A stretch of DNA of 64,000 nt, from assembly GCF_046707225.1 (NCBI RefSeq), contig NZ_JBJKOP010000014.1, positions 18,987 to 82,986 on the forward strand. Direction: 5' to 3'. A model generated the notes under the pieces. The model searched no databases. It worked only from the letters and a program-made list of their open reading frames with translations, and had not been told where the DNA came from. Position numbers and translations under genes: made by a program. The first letter of the stretch is position 1, and every line of letters begins with the position of its first letter. This document shows positions 1 to 8,756 of the stretch, one piece after another. Source of the stretch: Caproicibacter sp046707225 (GTDB taxonomy: Bacteria; Bacillota; Clostridia; Oscillospirales; Acutalibacteraceae).

Positions 1-165
1 ATCCGGGTCATCGAAATCCCGGTGGAGGAAGTCATGATGCATGAGCGCCCCATGCCGAAAGAGTTTATCTCCGAAGAGGGGCTTGGCGTTACCGATCGGT
101 TTATTGAGTGGTGCCGGCCGCTGATCGGCGGGGATCTGCTGGATTTTGCCTGGTTCGGCGACTGA
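1..165 (+). CDS. C-terminal fragment, probable PPi/ATP-dependent 6-phosphofructokinase
   Basis: An open frame runs in from the left edge and stops at a TGA at 163-165, giving the last 54 residues of a protein. The tail, with ERPMPKEFI followed by a WCRPLIGG segment, resembles the end of clostridial pyrophosphate-dependent phosphofructokinases, which phosphorylate fructose 6-phosphate in glycolysis. The next gene is a triosephosphate isomerase relative, which fits a sugar-catabolic context. The catalytic part is outside the window, so the family call rests on memory of the C-terminal sequence only and the gene could belong to another PFK subtype. Confidence 0.5.
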   Translation: MRVIEIPVEEVMMHERPMPKEFISEEGLGVTDRFIEWCRPLIGGDLLDFAWFGD

Positions 166-226
166 TACCGCGGCGAAGGTTGTGCTTAGGCCCGCTTCAC
201 GTGGCAATACTGGAAGGAGACAAAGA

Positions 227-1180
227 ATGAGAGATATTTTCATTAACCTGAAACGGTTTGACGTCCCCAGAGAAAAGGGCGGCGTTTGCCCCTCGGAACA
301 GCCGGGGAAATGGATCGAAGGAGTCATGAAAGACAGCGTGGAACTCGGAATCGGCTCTTTCCCGGGCGTAAACGTCGTTTATTTCGTGCCGGAGGCGTTA
401 ATCCTGCCGGCTCAGGAGGCGCTTGGCTGCTTCCCGGCGGAACGGCGGGGCCGGCTCTCGGTCGGCTGCCAGAGCGTGTTCCGCGACAATATCAAAAAGG
501 GTAAGAATTTTGGCGCTTTCACGACGAATCTGCCGGCGGCCAGCGCCTATCAGATGGGATGCCGCTGGTCGATCATCGGGCACTCCGAAGAGCGGCGAGA
601 CAAGCAGGAGATCATCGGGGCTTTTCAGCCGGATTGGAATCAAAACGAATCTTCCCGCGAAAAATGCGCGGCGGCGGTGGATGGACTGATCAACCGGGAA
701 GTCCTTTCCGCAATGGAGCAGGGGATGGACGTACTGCTCTGCATGGGAGAAACGGCCGAAGAGCGCGGCGGCGGCAGCATGGAGGAACAGCAGGACCGGG
801 TCCGCGCGGTTTTATCCGCCCAGCTCACGCACGGCTTGAAAGGCGTTGCGGGTTATCTGCCGAAGCGGAAGGTCGCAATCGGTTATGAGCCGATCTGGGC
901 AATCGGGCCGGGAAAGACGCCTCCTGGGGAAGAATATATCTCGTATGTATCGTCAATGATTAAAAGAATCGTGCGGGAACAGTTCGGCTTTGAGATTCCC
1001 GTGGTGTACGGTGGCGGTCTGAAGGAAGAAAACGCCGAGATACTCGGCGGAATCGAAAGCGTCGACGGCGGACTGGTGGCTTTGACCCGTTTTTCCGGTG
1101 AAATCGGATTTTTCACCGAGGATTTGAAAAAAATCGTGGAAAAATATCTTTCTGGCAACAGGAAAGGAGAAACAGCATGA
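227..1180 (+). CDS. Triosephosphate isomerase family protein (TIM paralogue)
   Basis: 317-residue TIM-barrel protein. Triosephosphate isomerase signatures are visible in order: an N-terminal N-x-K (INLKRF), the catalytic His in IIGHSEERR, the catalytic Glu in AIGYEPIWAIGPGKTPP, and the phosphate-binding loop VVYGGGLKEENA. It is longer than the usual ~250 residues, with extra sequence between the His and Glu motifs. The ATG at 227 is chosen because GGAAGGAG lies just upstream; the same frame is open back to 146 without a ribosome site. Its stop overlaps the start of the LarA-family gene by 4 bases, so the two are translationally coupled. Such divergent TIM paralogues often isomerise other phosphorylated sugars (for example tetrulose phosphates); the substrate here is unknown. 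Confidence 0.8.
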   Translation: MRDIFINLKRFDVPREKGGVCPSEQPGKWIEGVMKDSVELGIGSFPGVNVVYFVPEALILPAQEALGCFPAERRGRLSVGCQSVFRDNIKKGKNFGAFTTNLPAASAYQMGCRWSIIGHSEERRDKQEIIGAFQPDWNQNESSREKCAAAVDGLINREVLSAMEQGMDVLLCMGETAEERGGGSMEEQQDRVRAVLSAQLTHGLKGVAGYLPKRKVAIGYEPIWAIGPGKTPPGEEYISYVSSMIKRIVREQFGFEIPVVYGGGLKEENAEILGGIESVDGGLVALTRFSGEIGFFTEDLKKIVEKYLSGNRKGETA

Positions 1181-2661
1181 AACTTGATTTTGAATATGGA
1201 CAGGGGCTTATGTCCGCGAATTTACCGGATGATACGGACGTATTCATTCCCGGCGTGACGGTGCCCGACCCGCCGTATATCCCGGAGGACAAGCTGGTTG
1301 AGGCGACAAGGGAATCCATCCTTCACCCGATCGGCATGGAGCCACTTTCAGAGCTGGCCCATAAGGGCTCCAAAGTGACCATCGTGTTCCCGGACCGCGT
1401 CAAGGGCGGCGAGCAGCCGACCGCGCACCGCAAGGTCTGCATTCCAATCATTCTGGACGAGCTTTACAAAGCGGGCGTGGAGAAGAAGGATGTCCTCCTG
1501 ATCTGCTCAAATGGACTGCACCGCAAAAATACGCAGCAGGAAATTTACAACGTGCTGGGGCCGGAGATTTTCCACCAATTCTGGTATACCCACCAGATCA
1601 TCAACCACGACAGCGAGGATTACGACCATCTGGTCGACCTGGGCACCACGGACCGCGGCGATCCCGTTTTAATGAACAAATATGTCTATGACTCCGACGT
1701 CGCGATTCTGATCGGCCATACGCAGGGCAACCCGTACGGCGGCTATTCCGGGGGTTATAAGCACTGTGCGACCGGCATTACCCACTGGCGCAGCATCGCT
1801 TCCCACCATGTGCCGGAAGTCATGCACCGCGCGGATTTCACCCCGGTGAGCGGTCATTCGCTGATGCGCACCAAGTTTAACGAAATCGGCATGTATATGG
1901 AAAAATGCATGGGCAAAAAGTTCTTCTGCTGCGACGCGGTGCTGGATTCCAAATCCCGCCAGATCGAAATCAACAGCGGCTATGCGAGGGAAATGCAGCC
2001 CATTTCCTGGAAGACGGCGGACAAGCGCACTTATGTTAACTGGGCGGAGAAAAAGTACGATGTGCTGGTGTTCGGCATGCCCCAATTTTTCCACTACGGC
2101 GACGGCATGGGGACCAATCCGATCATGCTGATGCAGGCGCTGTCGGCTCAGGTGATCCGCTTCAAGCGTATCATGAGCGACCACTGTGTTATCATCTGCT
2201 CCTCCATCTGCAACGGATATTTCCACGAGGAGCTCTGGCCGTACCTGCCGGAACTTTATAAAATGTTCCAGCACGACCATATGAACACGCTGGCCGACAT
2301 GAACCGCTACGGCGATTATTTTGCGACCAATGAGGAATATATCCGCAAGTATCGCTTCTGCAACGCTTTCCATCCGTTCCACGGCTTCTCGATGATGAGC
2401 TGCGGGGACATCGCGGAGCAGAACACTTCCGCCATCTACCTTGTGGGGGCGCAGGAGCCGGGCATCGCAAGGGGAATGGGGCTAAAAACCCGCGCTACCT
2501 TTGAGGAAGCCCTTGCCGACGCTGAGAAGAAGTACGTCGGCGGCCATCCGAATATTCTGGCGCTCCCGCAGACGTTCAAGATTGCTTCCGTCCATCTCTG
2601 CATGAAGGATGAACCCTATGATGGGACCAATGGACATGCGGACTGCGGATTTAAGCTCTAA
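1177..2661 (+). CDS. Lactate racemase (LarA) family protein
   Basis: 494 residues with the layout of the LarA (DUF2088) family, nickel-pincer-cofactor enzymes that racemise or epimerise alpha-hydroxy acids in the cytoplasm. Residues aligning with functional positions of Lactiplantibacillus LarA are visible: D73-R74 in FPDRVKGG, H115 in GLHRK, H181 in IGHTQG, K195 in SGGYKH (cofactor-attaching Lys) and H210/H211, 15-16 residues later. It is about 70 residues longer than LarA. No larB, larC or larE is present in this window, so the cofactor would have to come from elsewhere in the genome. The coupled TIM paralogue suggests a sugar-acid substrate rather than lactate; that is inference. A strong terminator follows. 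Confidence 0.8.
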   Translation: MKLDFEYGQGLMSANLPDDTDVFIPGVTVPDPPYIPEDKLVEATRESILHPIGMEPLSELAHKGSKVTIVFPDRVKGGEQPTAHRKVCIPIILDELYKAGVEKKDVLLICSNGLHRKNTQQEIYNVLGPEIFHQFWYTHQIINHDSEDYDHLVDLGTTDRGDPVLMNKYVYDSDVAILIGHTQGNPYGGYSGGYKHCATGITHWRSIASHHVPEVMHRADFTPVSGHSLMRTKFNEIGMYMEKCMGKKFFCCDAVLDSKSRQIEINSGYAREMQPISWKTADKRTYVNWAEKKYDVLVFGMPQFFHYGDGMGTNPIMLMQALSAQVIRFKRIMSDHCVIICSSICNGYFHEELWPYLPELYKMFQHDHMNTLADMNRYGDYFATNEEYIRKYRFCNAFHPFHGFSMMSCGDIAEQNTSAIYLVGAQEPGIARGMGLKTRATFEEALADAEKKYVGGHPNILALPQTFKIASVHLCMKDEPYDGTNGHADCGFKL

Positions 2662-2689
2662 GAACTGATCTGGCAAAAATTTTCTTTTT

Positions 2690-2732
2690 AAAGAGGACTG
2701 CCTCCCGCGTCAAACGGGAGGCAGTCCTCTTT
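2690..2732 (+). terminator. Strong hairpin between convergent genes
   Basis: Perfect 18-bp inverted repeat (2690-2707 with 2715-2732) and a 7-base loop. It begins and ends in A/T runs, so it can terminate the larA-family operon and also the opposing anSME transcript. Confidence 0.85.
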
Positions 2733-2770
2733 GCGGTTTATTAGCGGGCTGACCCTTTAATGGTCGTGCC

Positions 2771-3901
2771 TTAAATTCCGCCGCGGTAACTTGCTTCCGT
2801 ATGGGCTATTTCCGACAGCCGTGGGGCGGCATACTCGAAGAAGCGGCGTAAACCCTCGCAGTAATAATTTTCCAGACGACCGTCGACTGTCTGCCAGTCC
2901 CGTTTGCATCCGCCGAAACAGATTGGAAGCCATTTGCATTCCGCGCAGGCGTCCGGTTTTTTTCGTCCGTCGCTCTGAAACCGCTCTGCAAGAGCGCACT
3001 GACCGGCGTCGGCCAAAGAGATGTCGACCAATTTTCCCAGCCGCCACTCGTCCAGAACATAAAAGTCGCACGGGTACAGGCTGCCGTCGCTTTCCACTAC
3101 AAAGTAGCCGCCGCAGGAGCCGGAGGTGGCGCAGGAGCCGGAAGGCAGCCCCATCATCAGATGAACGTAGTCGTCGAAGAGCCGGATGCTGACATACTGC
3201 CCGCTTTTCCAATCCAGGTACCAGGCGTCGAACAGGCCGCAGAGGAATTTGCCATAGGCTTCCGGCAGGAGCGAATAGGGAGCTTTTCCCCTCTCCTTTT
3301 TTAACGGATCGAGGCACGGAATGAATTGAAGATAATTTACTCCAAGCTTTTTCAGCGTATGGTAGACTTTTTGCGGACTGCGGGCACACTGCCCCGTCAC
3401 AACGCAGAGAAGATTGACCTCCACCTGATTTTTTTGCAGGAGATGCAGAACCTTTGTAACCCGGTTCCAGGTCCCTTCGCTTTCACGGTCTTTCCGGTAC
3501 AGGTCGTGAATCTCTTTGATTCCGTCCACGGAAAGGCCGACCAGAAACTGATGTTCCCGAAGAAAAGCCGCCCACTTCTCATCTAAGACCATTCCGTTGG
3601 TCTGGATTGCGTGACTGACCCGGATGCCGGGCCGCGCGTATTTCTTTTCGGCAGCCACAAATTTTTGAAAAAAGTTCAGGCCTGCCAAAGTAGGTTCTCC
3701 ACCCTGAAAGGCGAAGGAAATTGCTCCGCCCGGTCCCACGGCCTCGAAGGCGGATTGGATCAGGCGCTCCGCCGTTGCCTCGGACATGAGCCCCATGCTT
3801 TTGACGGAACGGTTCCCGGAGACGTCGTCGTAAAAGCAGTAGCGGCAGCACAGGTTGCACAGGCTGGAGGCGGGTTTGATCAGCAAACTGACGTTTTTCA
3901 A
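2771..3901 (-). CDS. Anaerobic sulfatase-maturating enzyme (radical SAM/SPASM)
   Basis: 376 residues. The radical SAM motif CX3CX2C is at C15, C19 and C22, followed by the FQGGEPT strand typical of anSMEs. A SPASM domain with Cys clusters (CGGYF..., YPCDFYV, CAECKWLPICFGGC) occupies roughly residues 250-345 and should carry two auxiliary iron-sulfur clusters. anSMEs oxidise the active-site Cys or Ser of sulfatases to formylglycine without oxygen. Three Cys-type sulfatases lie within 10 kb, the obvious clients. Translation starts at a TTG with AAAGGGG upstream, 6 bases after the preceding gene's stop, so it is cotranscribed with the duplicated membrane protein. Other SPASM peptide modifiers are possible, but the context favours anSME strongly. 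Confidence 0.9.
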   Translation of the reverse strand: MKNVSLLIKPASSLCNLCCRYCFYDDVSGNRSVKSMGLMSEATAERLIQSAFEAVGPGGAISFAFQGGEPTLAGLNFFQKFVAAEKKYARPGIRVSHAIQTNGMVLDEKWAAFLREHQFLVGLSVDGIKEIHDLYRKDRESEGTWNRVTKVLHLLQKNQVEVNLLCVVTGQCARSPQKVYHTLKKLGVNYLQFIPCLDPLKKERGKAPYSLLPEAYGKFLCGLFDAWYLDWKSGQYVSIRLFDDYVHLMMGLPSGSCATSGSCGGYFVVESDGSLYPCDFYVLDEWRLGKLVDISLADAGQCALAERFQSDGRKKPDACAECKWLPICFGGCKRDWQTVDGRLENYYCEGLRRFFEYAAPRLSEIAHTEASYRGGI

Positions 3902-3907
3902 AGCGAA

Positions 3908-4987
3908 TTACCCCTTTGCGTTTTGAACCAGTGATTGAATTTCAGAAATGTTTTCCATGCTTGAAATGGTAAGGATCAGATTTTGGTTCAAGTAGATTGC
4001 CGCGCCGCCGGGGATTCTGCGGACGGCCTTCATATCGGAAAGCGGGAAGGAGATGCAGTAAACCGAACCGACCGCGACCATTTGCCCTTTGGCTTTATCG
4101 AGGTATATTTTGATTTTTCCATCCGGGAAATACGGACGAAGCTCCCGTGCGTCCCTTCGGATACGCCGACCGATCAAAGGGGAGAAAATCCGAATGTAGT
4201 GAAAGTTTAACAGGACAGCCGCCGCCACGGCCGTCAGAATGGAAAGGACACGTCCGCTTGATATGGCGTAAGCGAGAAGAAAACAGGAGGCGGCGAGCAA
4301 CAGGATGGTCAGCGGCGTCCATGCCAGCTTCGTCGTGAACATCCGCCGGAATGCGCTTTGCTGGTCTTTTAGGTAGGAGTCTTCGTCATAGGAAAATTCC
4401 GCAAGGACCCGCGCGTCGGGGGGAATCGAATCACGGACGGCTTCGCTGCCGCGCAGACTGACTTGAATCGCCGCTTGGCGGAGCCTTTCCGCAAACCCTG
4501 CGCGCTGCGGTTCGCTTCCGAACGCAGAATAGGGGACAATATCGAAAACCGATTGACTTTTGCCCAAGGATAGAAGATAAGCGTTGGTCTTGTTGTCAGT
4601 TACCCTGATCTGTGTGATTTCGCAGGAATTTGAATAGGAACCGAATTGTATGGAGATGGTTTCATCTTCTAGCTTCAGGGTGTGGAGCTTCCAGAATTCC
4701 TCCGAAATCCTTCCTTTGGAACGAAGCATGGAAAGGTATTTTTTGGCGCGGGGACGCGTGCTGAAAAAATTAAGCAGGGAGAGCCCTGTCAGAGAAACGG
4801 ACAAGACCAGCAGACCGGCAATACCTGCCGCGGAAGGTGTGGAGGACAGAAGCAGATAGATGACGAACAACGTTTGTCCAGCCGTGCTGAACAAAAACAG
4901 AAACAAGGGAACGGGCCTTTTCCGTTTTTGCTTTAGCTGTTGTTCCAGAACGGTAATATATTCTTCTTCAGAGACTTTATAGTTCAT
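3908..4987 (-). CDS. Membrane protein with two YcxB-like halves
   Basis: 359-residue protein of unknown function that looks internally duplicated. Each half has a charged start with a Y-x-x-L pattern, a pair of hydrophobic segments (about residues 27-70 and 220-262), then a soluble beta-rich region ending in a serine/alanine-rich strand (around 125-160 and 305-350). That layout recalls YcxB-like/PH-like membrane domains. It sits directly upstream of the sulfatase-maturating enzyme with a 6-base gap. No catalytic motif is visible. The link to sulfatase maturation is positional only. Confidence 0.6.
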   Translation of the reverse strand: MNYKVSEEEYITVLEQQLKQKRKRPVPLFLFLFSTAGQTLFVIYLLLSSTPSAAGIAGLLVLSVSLTGLSLLNFFSTRPRAKKYLSMLRSKGRISEEFWKLHTLKLEDETISIQFGSYSNSCEITQIRVTDNKTNAYLLSLGKSQSVFDIVPYSAFGSEPQRAGFAERLRQAAIQVSLRGSEAVRDSIPPDARVLAEFSYDEDSYLKDQQSAFRRMFTTKLAWTPLTILLLAASCFLLAYAISSGRVLSILTAVAAAVLLNFHYIRIFSPLIGRRIRRDARELRPYFPDGKIKIYLDKAKGQMVAVGSVYCISFPLSDMKAVRRIPGGAAIYLNQNLILTISSMENISEIQSLVQNAKG

Positions 4988-5007
4988 CAGAGCCTGTTAT
5001 CCTCCAA

Positions 5008-5050
5008 TTAAAAAAATTGCCGTATTCCCCGTTCTCATTCGGAATACGGC
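5008..5050 (-). terminator. Terminator of the epimerase operon
   Basis: Ten-base perfect arms (5019-5028 and 5041-5050), followed on the minus strand by a run of seven T. It lies downstream of the aldose-1-epimerase gene. Confidence 0.8.
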
Positions 5051-5118
5051 GTTTATCTATATTCTATTATATATAAAAGCTTTCCCGAGTGCAAGATGTG
5101 AGACTGCACCGGGATTTT

Positions 5119-5934
5119 TTAGAAAACAGGGAACAGGATTCTCTGTGTGCGCTGAAGAGCTTCCCGTGAGGGAAGAAGGAGAGCTCCCGGCCTTTTGGCC
5201 GGATCATGCCCCGGACCGGAGCAGCCGGTCCAGGGTTCGATGCACAGAAATCCCGGAATTCCGGGTTTGCTCCACAGAAGGAGATAGGGCGAGTCCTTTG
5301 TCTCTATGCGGATGAAACGCCCGGTTTTTAAATCCTCAAGCTGGACCCACTCGGATTTCAAAGGGTGAAAAAGAGCATTGCCGTTTTCAAACGTATGCTC
5401 CGCGAGGCGAAAAAGAGAGCCGCCGCCCGGCAGTTCAGGTTGCTGGAAGCGGACCGCATAATCCTCTGTCCTTTCTCCGGGAGAGAAAGGGCAGCGAAAT
5501 CCGGTGTGGAATCCGAGCTGAACGGGCATGGGGCGCTCACTCAGGTTTACGGCTTTACAGGTGACGGTTACGGCGTTTTCTTCCAGTAAATAACGAGTCT
5601 CAAAAGAGAATCCCCAGGGCCATCGCTTTTCGTCTTCCCGCCAGCTTAGTCGGAACGTAAGAGACCTTTCACTTTGGTCAACCAGCTCATATTCCAGATC
5701 CCGCACAAAGCCGTGCTGATCCGCTTGGTATCGCCTGCCCCTGTCCTCAAACCACCCGCCTTCGATTTTTCCGCACCAGGGAAAGCAAATCGGCGAGCGC
5801 CGGGGCCAGATTTCCGGCGCTCCGTCCCAGAGGTAATTGCTTTTGGAATCCGAAGGGCTTCGAAGCGACCAGAGTTCTGCGCCGAGGGAGTTTACCGAAA
5901 GGGTAAGTTTTTCATTCTGAATGGTATAAAGCAT
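5119..5934 (-). CDS. Aldose 1-epimerase family protein (LacX-like)
   Basis: 271 residues of the galactose-mutarotase-like beta-sandwich family. Visible family features are the N-terminal beta strands with GAELWSL, the QHGFVRD motif, and GFHTGF, where most relatives have GFHPGF. A C-terminal CIEPWTG segment also matches. Such enzymes interconvert alpha and beta anomers of aldoses or hexose phosphates in the cytoplasm. It is preceded by pgi on the same strand with a 51-base gap, so it probably feeds the correct anomer to isomerase or kinase steps. GAGG lies upstream of the ATG. The exact sugar cannot be read from the sequence. Confidence 0.8.
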   Translation of the reverse strand: MLYTIQNEKLTLSVNSLGAELWSLRSPSDSKSNYLWDGAPEIWPRRSPICFPWCGKIEGGWFEDRGRRYQADQHGFVRDLEYELVDQSERSLTFRLSWREDEKRWPWGFSFETRYLLEENAVTVTCKAVNLSERPMPVQLGFHTGFRCPFSPGERTEDYAVRFQQPELPGGGSLFRLAEHTFENGNALFHPLKSEWVQLEDLKTGRFIRIETKDSPYLLLWSKPGIPGFLCIEPWTGCSGPGHDPAKRPGALLLPSREALQRTQRILFPVF

Positions 5935-5985
5935 GATATTTCCTCGTTTGCCGCATTTTAGAATGGCCCGTCTGCAAGACGGTGC

Positions 5986-7251
5986 TTATTTGCCGAGAAT
6001 GCGGAACATTTGATTTTTATAGGCTTCCACGCCCGGCTGGTCAAACGGATTGACGCCGAGCATCTTGCCGGAGAGATAGCAGGCGAACGGGAAGAAATAA
6101 AAAAGCTGACCGAAGGTATCCTCGTCCAGGGCGGGTATGCTCAGGACCCCACAGGGAAACCGTTCGCTGTGGGCGGACACGGTGGCCTGAAACGCGGCCC
6201 GGTTGATCTCGTCGAAGTCCTTGCCGTCCAGGTAGCCGAAGGCATCGTCCACTTCGTCGGCCGGAAGAGCCGGGGAAGCTTCCCGCTTGCGCACCTCGAG
6301 AAAATTCTCGAACAGCACGGGAGTACCCTGCTGAATGAATTGGCCGATGGAATGCAGATCCTCGGAGAAACTGCCGATTACAGGATAAAGTCCTCTGTTG
6401 TCCTTTCCTTCACTTTCCGCAAAAAGCTGGGTCCACCATTTGGCGAAGCGGAATAGCCTTGGTTCGAAGAAAGACAGCATCTCGATGCGATATCCTTTCC
6501 GGTACATCCAATTCCTTACGGCGGCAAAGCGCAGCGCCATGTTGCTTTCAGCGGGCTCGTGCAGAAGCCGCTCTCTCATCCGATGCGCTCCTGCCGCGAT
6601 GGCGCGCAGATCCAGCCCGGCAACTGCCGCCGGGAACAGGCCGATGGGGGTAAGAGCGGTGTAACGGCCGCCGACGTCCTCTGGGAACGGCAAAAACGTA
6701 AAGCCGTGTTTTGTGCAGAGCTGCTCTAAGTGACTGCCGCGTGTGCCTGTCGCGATCACCCGCTCCGCGTATTTCTCTCCGTACTGCTCTTTCAGAAAAC
6801 TTCTAAGCGCGCGGAAAGCGATTCCGGGCTCAAGCGTTTCAAAGTTCTTGGCGATCACGTCGATATAGACCGATTTCCCCCTTAAATGGTTCAGCACTTC
6901 CTTGACACTGTGTGCGGAAATCGTATTCCCCGCCCAGATAATTTCCGTTCCGCTTTTGCTGCCCATTGCGCTCACCATGGCGCGGGCCGCCTGATTCGAT
7001 CCTCCGATGCCGACGACGACAAGAGCGTCCGCATTGCGGTTCACTTTGCGGGCAAGTTCCTCATAACGGGCCAGCCAGGCGTCTCCGGCCCATTCGTCCA
7101 CATCCAGCCAACCAAGGCTGTCTTTGTACTGCTTTTCACCTTTCCGGACGGCGTCCAGAATCCCTGCGTTTTCGCGCAGATAGGACGTCAGCTCCGCTTC
7201 CGGGAGCATTCCGCTTTTGTTGACAAGAGAATACGTAATTGTTTGGTCCAT
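5986..7251 (-). CDS. pgi: Glucose-6-phosphate isomerase
   Basis: 421 residues, slightly shorter than the ~450 usual in Firmicutes. The SIS-domain signature VVGIGGSNQAA is near residue 80, with further motifs GNTISAHS, GSFSEDLHSIGQ and the C-terminal LGVNPFDQPGVEAYK. It interconverts glucose 6-phosphate and fructose 6-phosphate in glycolysis. TAAGGAGG precedes the ATG. It lies only 41 bases downstream of a sulfatase gene and upstream of the epimerase, so it appears to be cotranscribed with sulfatase genes. That is unusual and suggests that a hexose phosphate is one product of the sulfated-sugar pathway. Confidence 0.93.
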   Translation of the reverse strand: MDQTITYSLVNKSGMLPEAELTSYLRENAGILDAVRKGEKQYKDSLGWLDVDEWAGDAWLARYEELARKVNRNADALVVVGIGGSNQAARAMVSAMGSKSGTEIIWAGNTISAHSVKEVLNHLRGKSVYIDVIAKNFETLEPGIAFRALRSFLKEQYGEKYAERVIATGTRGSHLEQLCTKHGFTFLPFPEDVGGRYTALTPIGLFPAAVAGLDLRAIAAGAHRMRERLLHEPAESNMALRFAAVRNWMYRKGYRIEMLSFFEPRLFRFAKWWTQLFAESEGKDNRGLYPVIGSFSEDLHSIGQFIQQGTPVLFENFLEVRKREASPALPADEVDDAFGYLDGKDFDEINRAAFQATVSAHSERFPCGVLSIPALDEDTFGQLFYFFPFACYLSGKMLGVNPFDQPGVEAYKNQMFRILGK

Positions 7252-7292
7252 AGGTTTTTTCCTCCTTACTGTGGGCTTGTAACTTTATTTTG

Positions 7293-8633
7293 TCAGTGAA
7301 GTTCATCAAAATTCCGGATAAATACTTTTTCCTTAGCGGACATACTGTCGGGATAATTAACCAGAGCCGTTTCCGGCGGGATCATCACGCCGAGGCGAAG
7401 GGGGTCTTCGGTTCTTTCCATCCAGCCGTCCAACCGCCGCGCGAGTTTCTCCGCCGTTTCGGCAAAATCGGGATTCCCCATCAGGTTAATTCGCTCCATC
7501 GGATCGCAGACCAGATCAAACAGAAGCTCTCTGGGCTGGGGACGCTGGTAGTATCCCGCTTCGGTTCGAAGAGATTTGTCGGGGGAATCGTCGGTATTGG
7601 AGGGCATTGGCTTTTCATAGGAGCTGTACCTGCGGATGTACTTGAATCGTTCGGTGCGCACACAGCGTTTTGGTTCGTAGGCCACATGAAAGTTGACTTC
7701 CGAATAAACGCTGTCCCGGATGCTTTCCTTTTTGCCGTTTAAAACCGGAAGGAGGGAAATGCCCTGCAGCCCTTCCGGCTTTGGAACCCCGGCCAGCTCG
7801 CACAGAGTCGGGTACAGGTCCAAGTGGGAAACGAGGCAGTCCAGCGCGCGGCCGGCCATTTGATTTCCCTGATATTTCATAATCAGGGAAACTCCGATGC
7901 CGGTGTCGTAAAGGGTGCATTTCATTTCCGAAAACGCGATGCCGTGATCGGTCGTAAACAGAACCAGAGTATCCTTCTCCCGCCCGCTTTCCCGCAGAGC
8001 ATCCAGCACAATGCCGGCAGCCTCATCGGCAATTTTCAGGCTTTCAATAAAGGCTGCCATGTCCATCCGATTTTCCGGCGTGTCGCAAATCGGAGGCGGA
8101 ACCTGTACATACTGTGCTGCTTTCGGGTCGGGCACTTCGGGAAATACCCGGTGGGTGTTGAACAGCCCCATGGAAAGGAAAAACGGCTTGTCATGCGTGC
8201 CTTTCAGATAATCTGCCGCCGCGTGTGCATTGCCGAGATCGAAGACCTTCCAGTCCCGCTTGCACTTTCCCATAGAATAGTTTGCGTCACCCAGAATTTT
8301 CTGGTAGCCGAAAGCACGGGGATTCTCTCCCTCGTGCTGGATTCCGCACAGAGCGGTCTCAAAGCCGTTGATTCCCAGCCAGGCCGCCAGATGGTCTTCA
8401 GGGTGAAATAGCGAAAATCCGCGGTGCGCAAGACCCCACATGCCGTTGGTGTGGGGCATTTTTCCGGTTAGCAGGCCCGCCCGGCTGGGCGAACAGGTGG
8501 GGCAGGTGCAGTATGCCTGACGGAACAGAGTCCCTTCCTCTGCCAAACGCTGCAAATTGGGTGTAGGGAGTCCGCATCCATACGGCTGAATAAAACGTCC
8601 GGTATCATGAGTATGGAGATACAGTATATTCAT
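7293..8633 (-). CDS. Cys-type sulfatase, cytoplasmic (first)
   Basis: 446-residue alkaline-phosphatase-fold sulfatase. The formylglycine motif is C47-S-P-S-R followed by GLLTG; Cys (not Ser) at the first position fits the anSME at 2771-3901. Other active-site pieces are TTDHGIAF and a C-terminal arginine-rich lid. There is no signal peptide: the protein begins with the core strand MNILYLHTHD, so it should act in the cytoplasm. It resembles N-sulfoglucosamine sulfohydrolase-like S1 sulfatases more than arylsulfatase A, but the substrate is not determinable. It is followed by pgi, and a GC-rich hairpin separates it from the upstream sulfatase gene. Confidence 0.9.
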   Translation of the reverse strand: MNILYLHTHDTGRFIQPYGCGLPTPNLQRLAEEGTLFRQAYCTCPTCSPSRAGLLTGKMPHTNGMWGLAHRGFSLFHPEDHLAAWLGINGFETALCGIQHEGENPRAFGYQKILGDANYSMGKCKRDWKVFDLGNAHAAADYLKGTHDKPFFLSMGLFNTHRVFPEVPDPKAAQYVQVPPPICDTPENRMDMAAFIESLKIADEAAGIVLDALRESGREKDTLVLFTTDHGIAFSEMKCTLYDTGIGVSLIMKYQGNQMAGRALDCLVSHLDLYPTLCELAGVPKPEGLQGISLLPVLNGKKESIRDSVYSEVNFHVAYEPKRCVRTERFKYIRRYSSYEKPMPSNTDDSPDKSLRTEAGYYQRPQPRELLFDLVCDPMERINLMGNPDFAETAEKLARRLDGWMERTEDPLRLGVMIPPETALVNYPDSMSAKEKVFIRNFDELH

Positions 8634-8677
8634 TTATAAAATCCTTTCGAAGGTATCCTTACTGTTCGGTTAAAGTG

Positions 8678-8709
8678 AACGCCGCCGCTTTCAAAAGTGC
8701 GGCGGCGTT
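8678..8709 (-). terminator. GC-rich intercistronic hairpin between two sulfatase genes
   Basis: Perfect 11-bp arms (8678-8688, 8699-8709) with a 10-base loop. There is no clean T-tract on the minus strand, so partial termination or an RNA-processing/stability element is more likely than full termination. Confidence 0.45.
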
Positions 8710-8756
8710 GATTAATCGCGATTTGTTTCTCCAAGGCTTTGTCGTGTTCCGGGTGG

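Noticed and set aside
1669..2382. A 237-codon minus-strand frame inside the LarA-family gene
   Set aside because: Antisense shadow; no family resemblance, and the sense gene is clearly coding.
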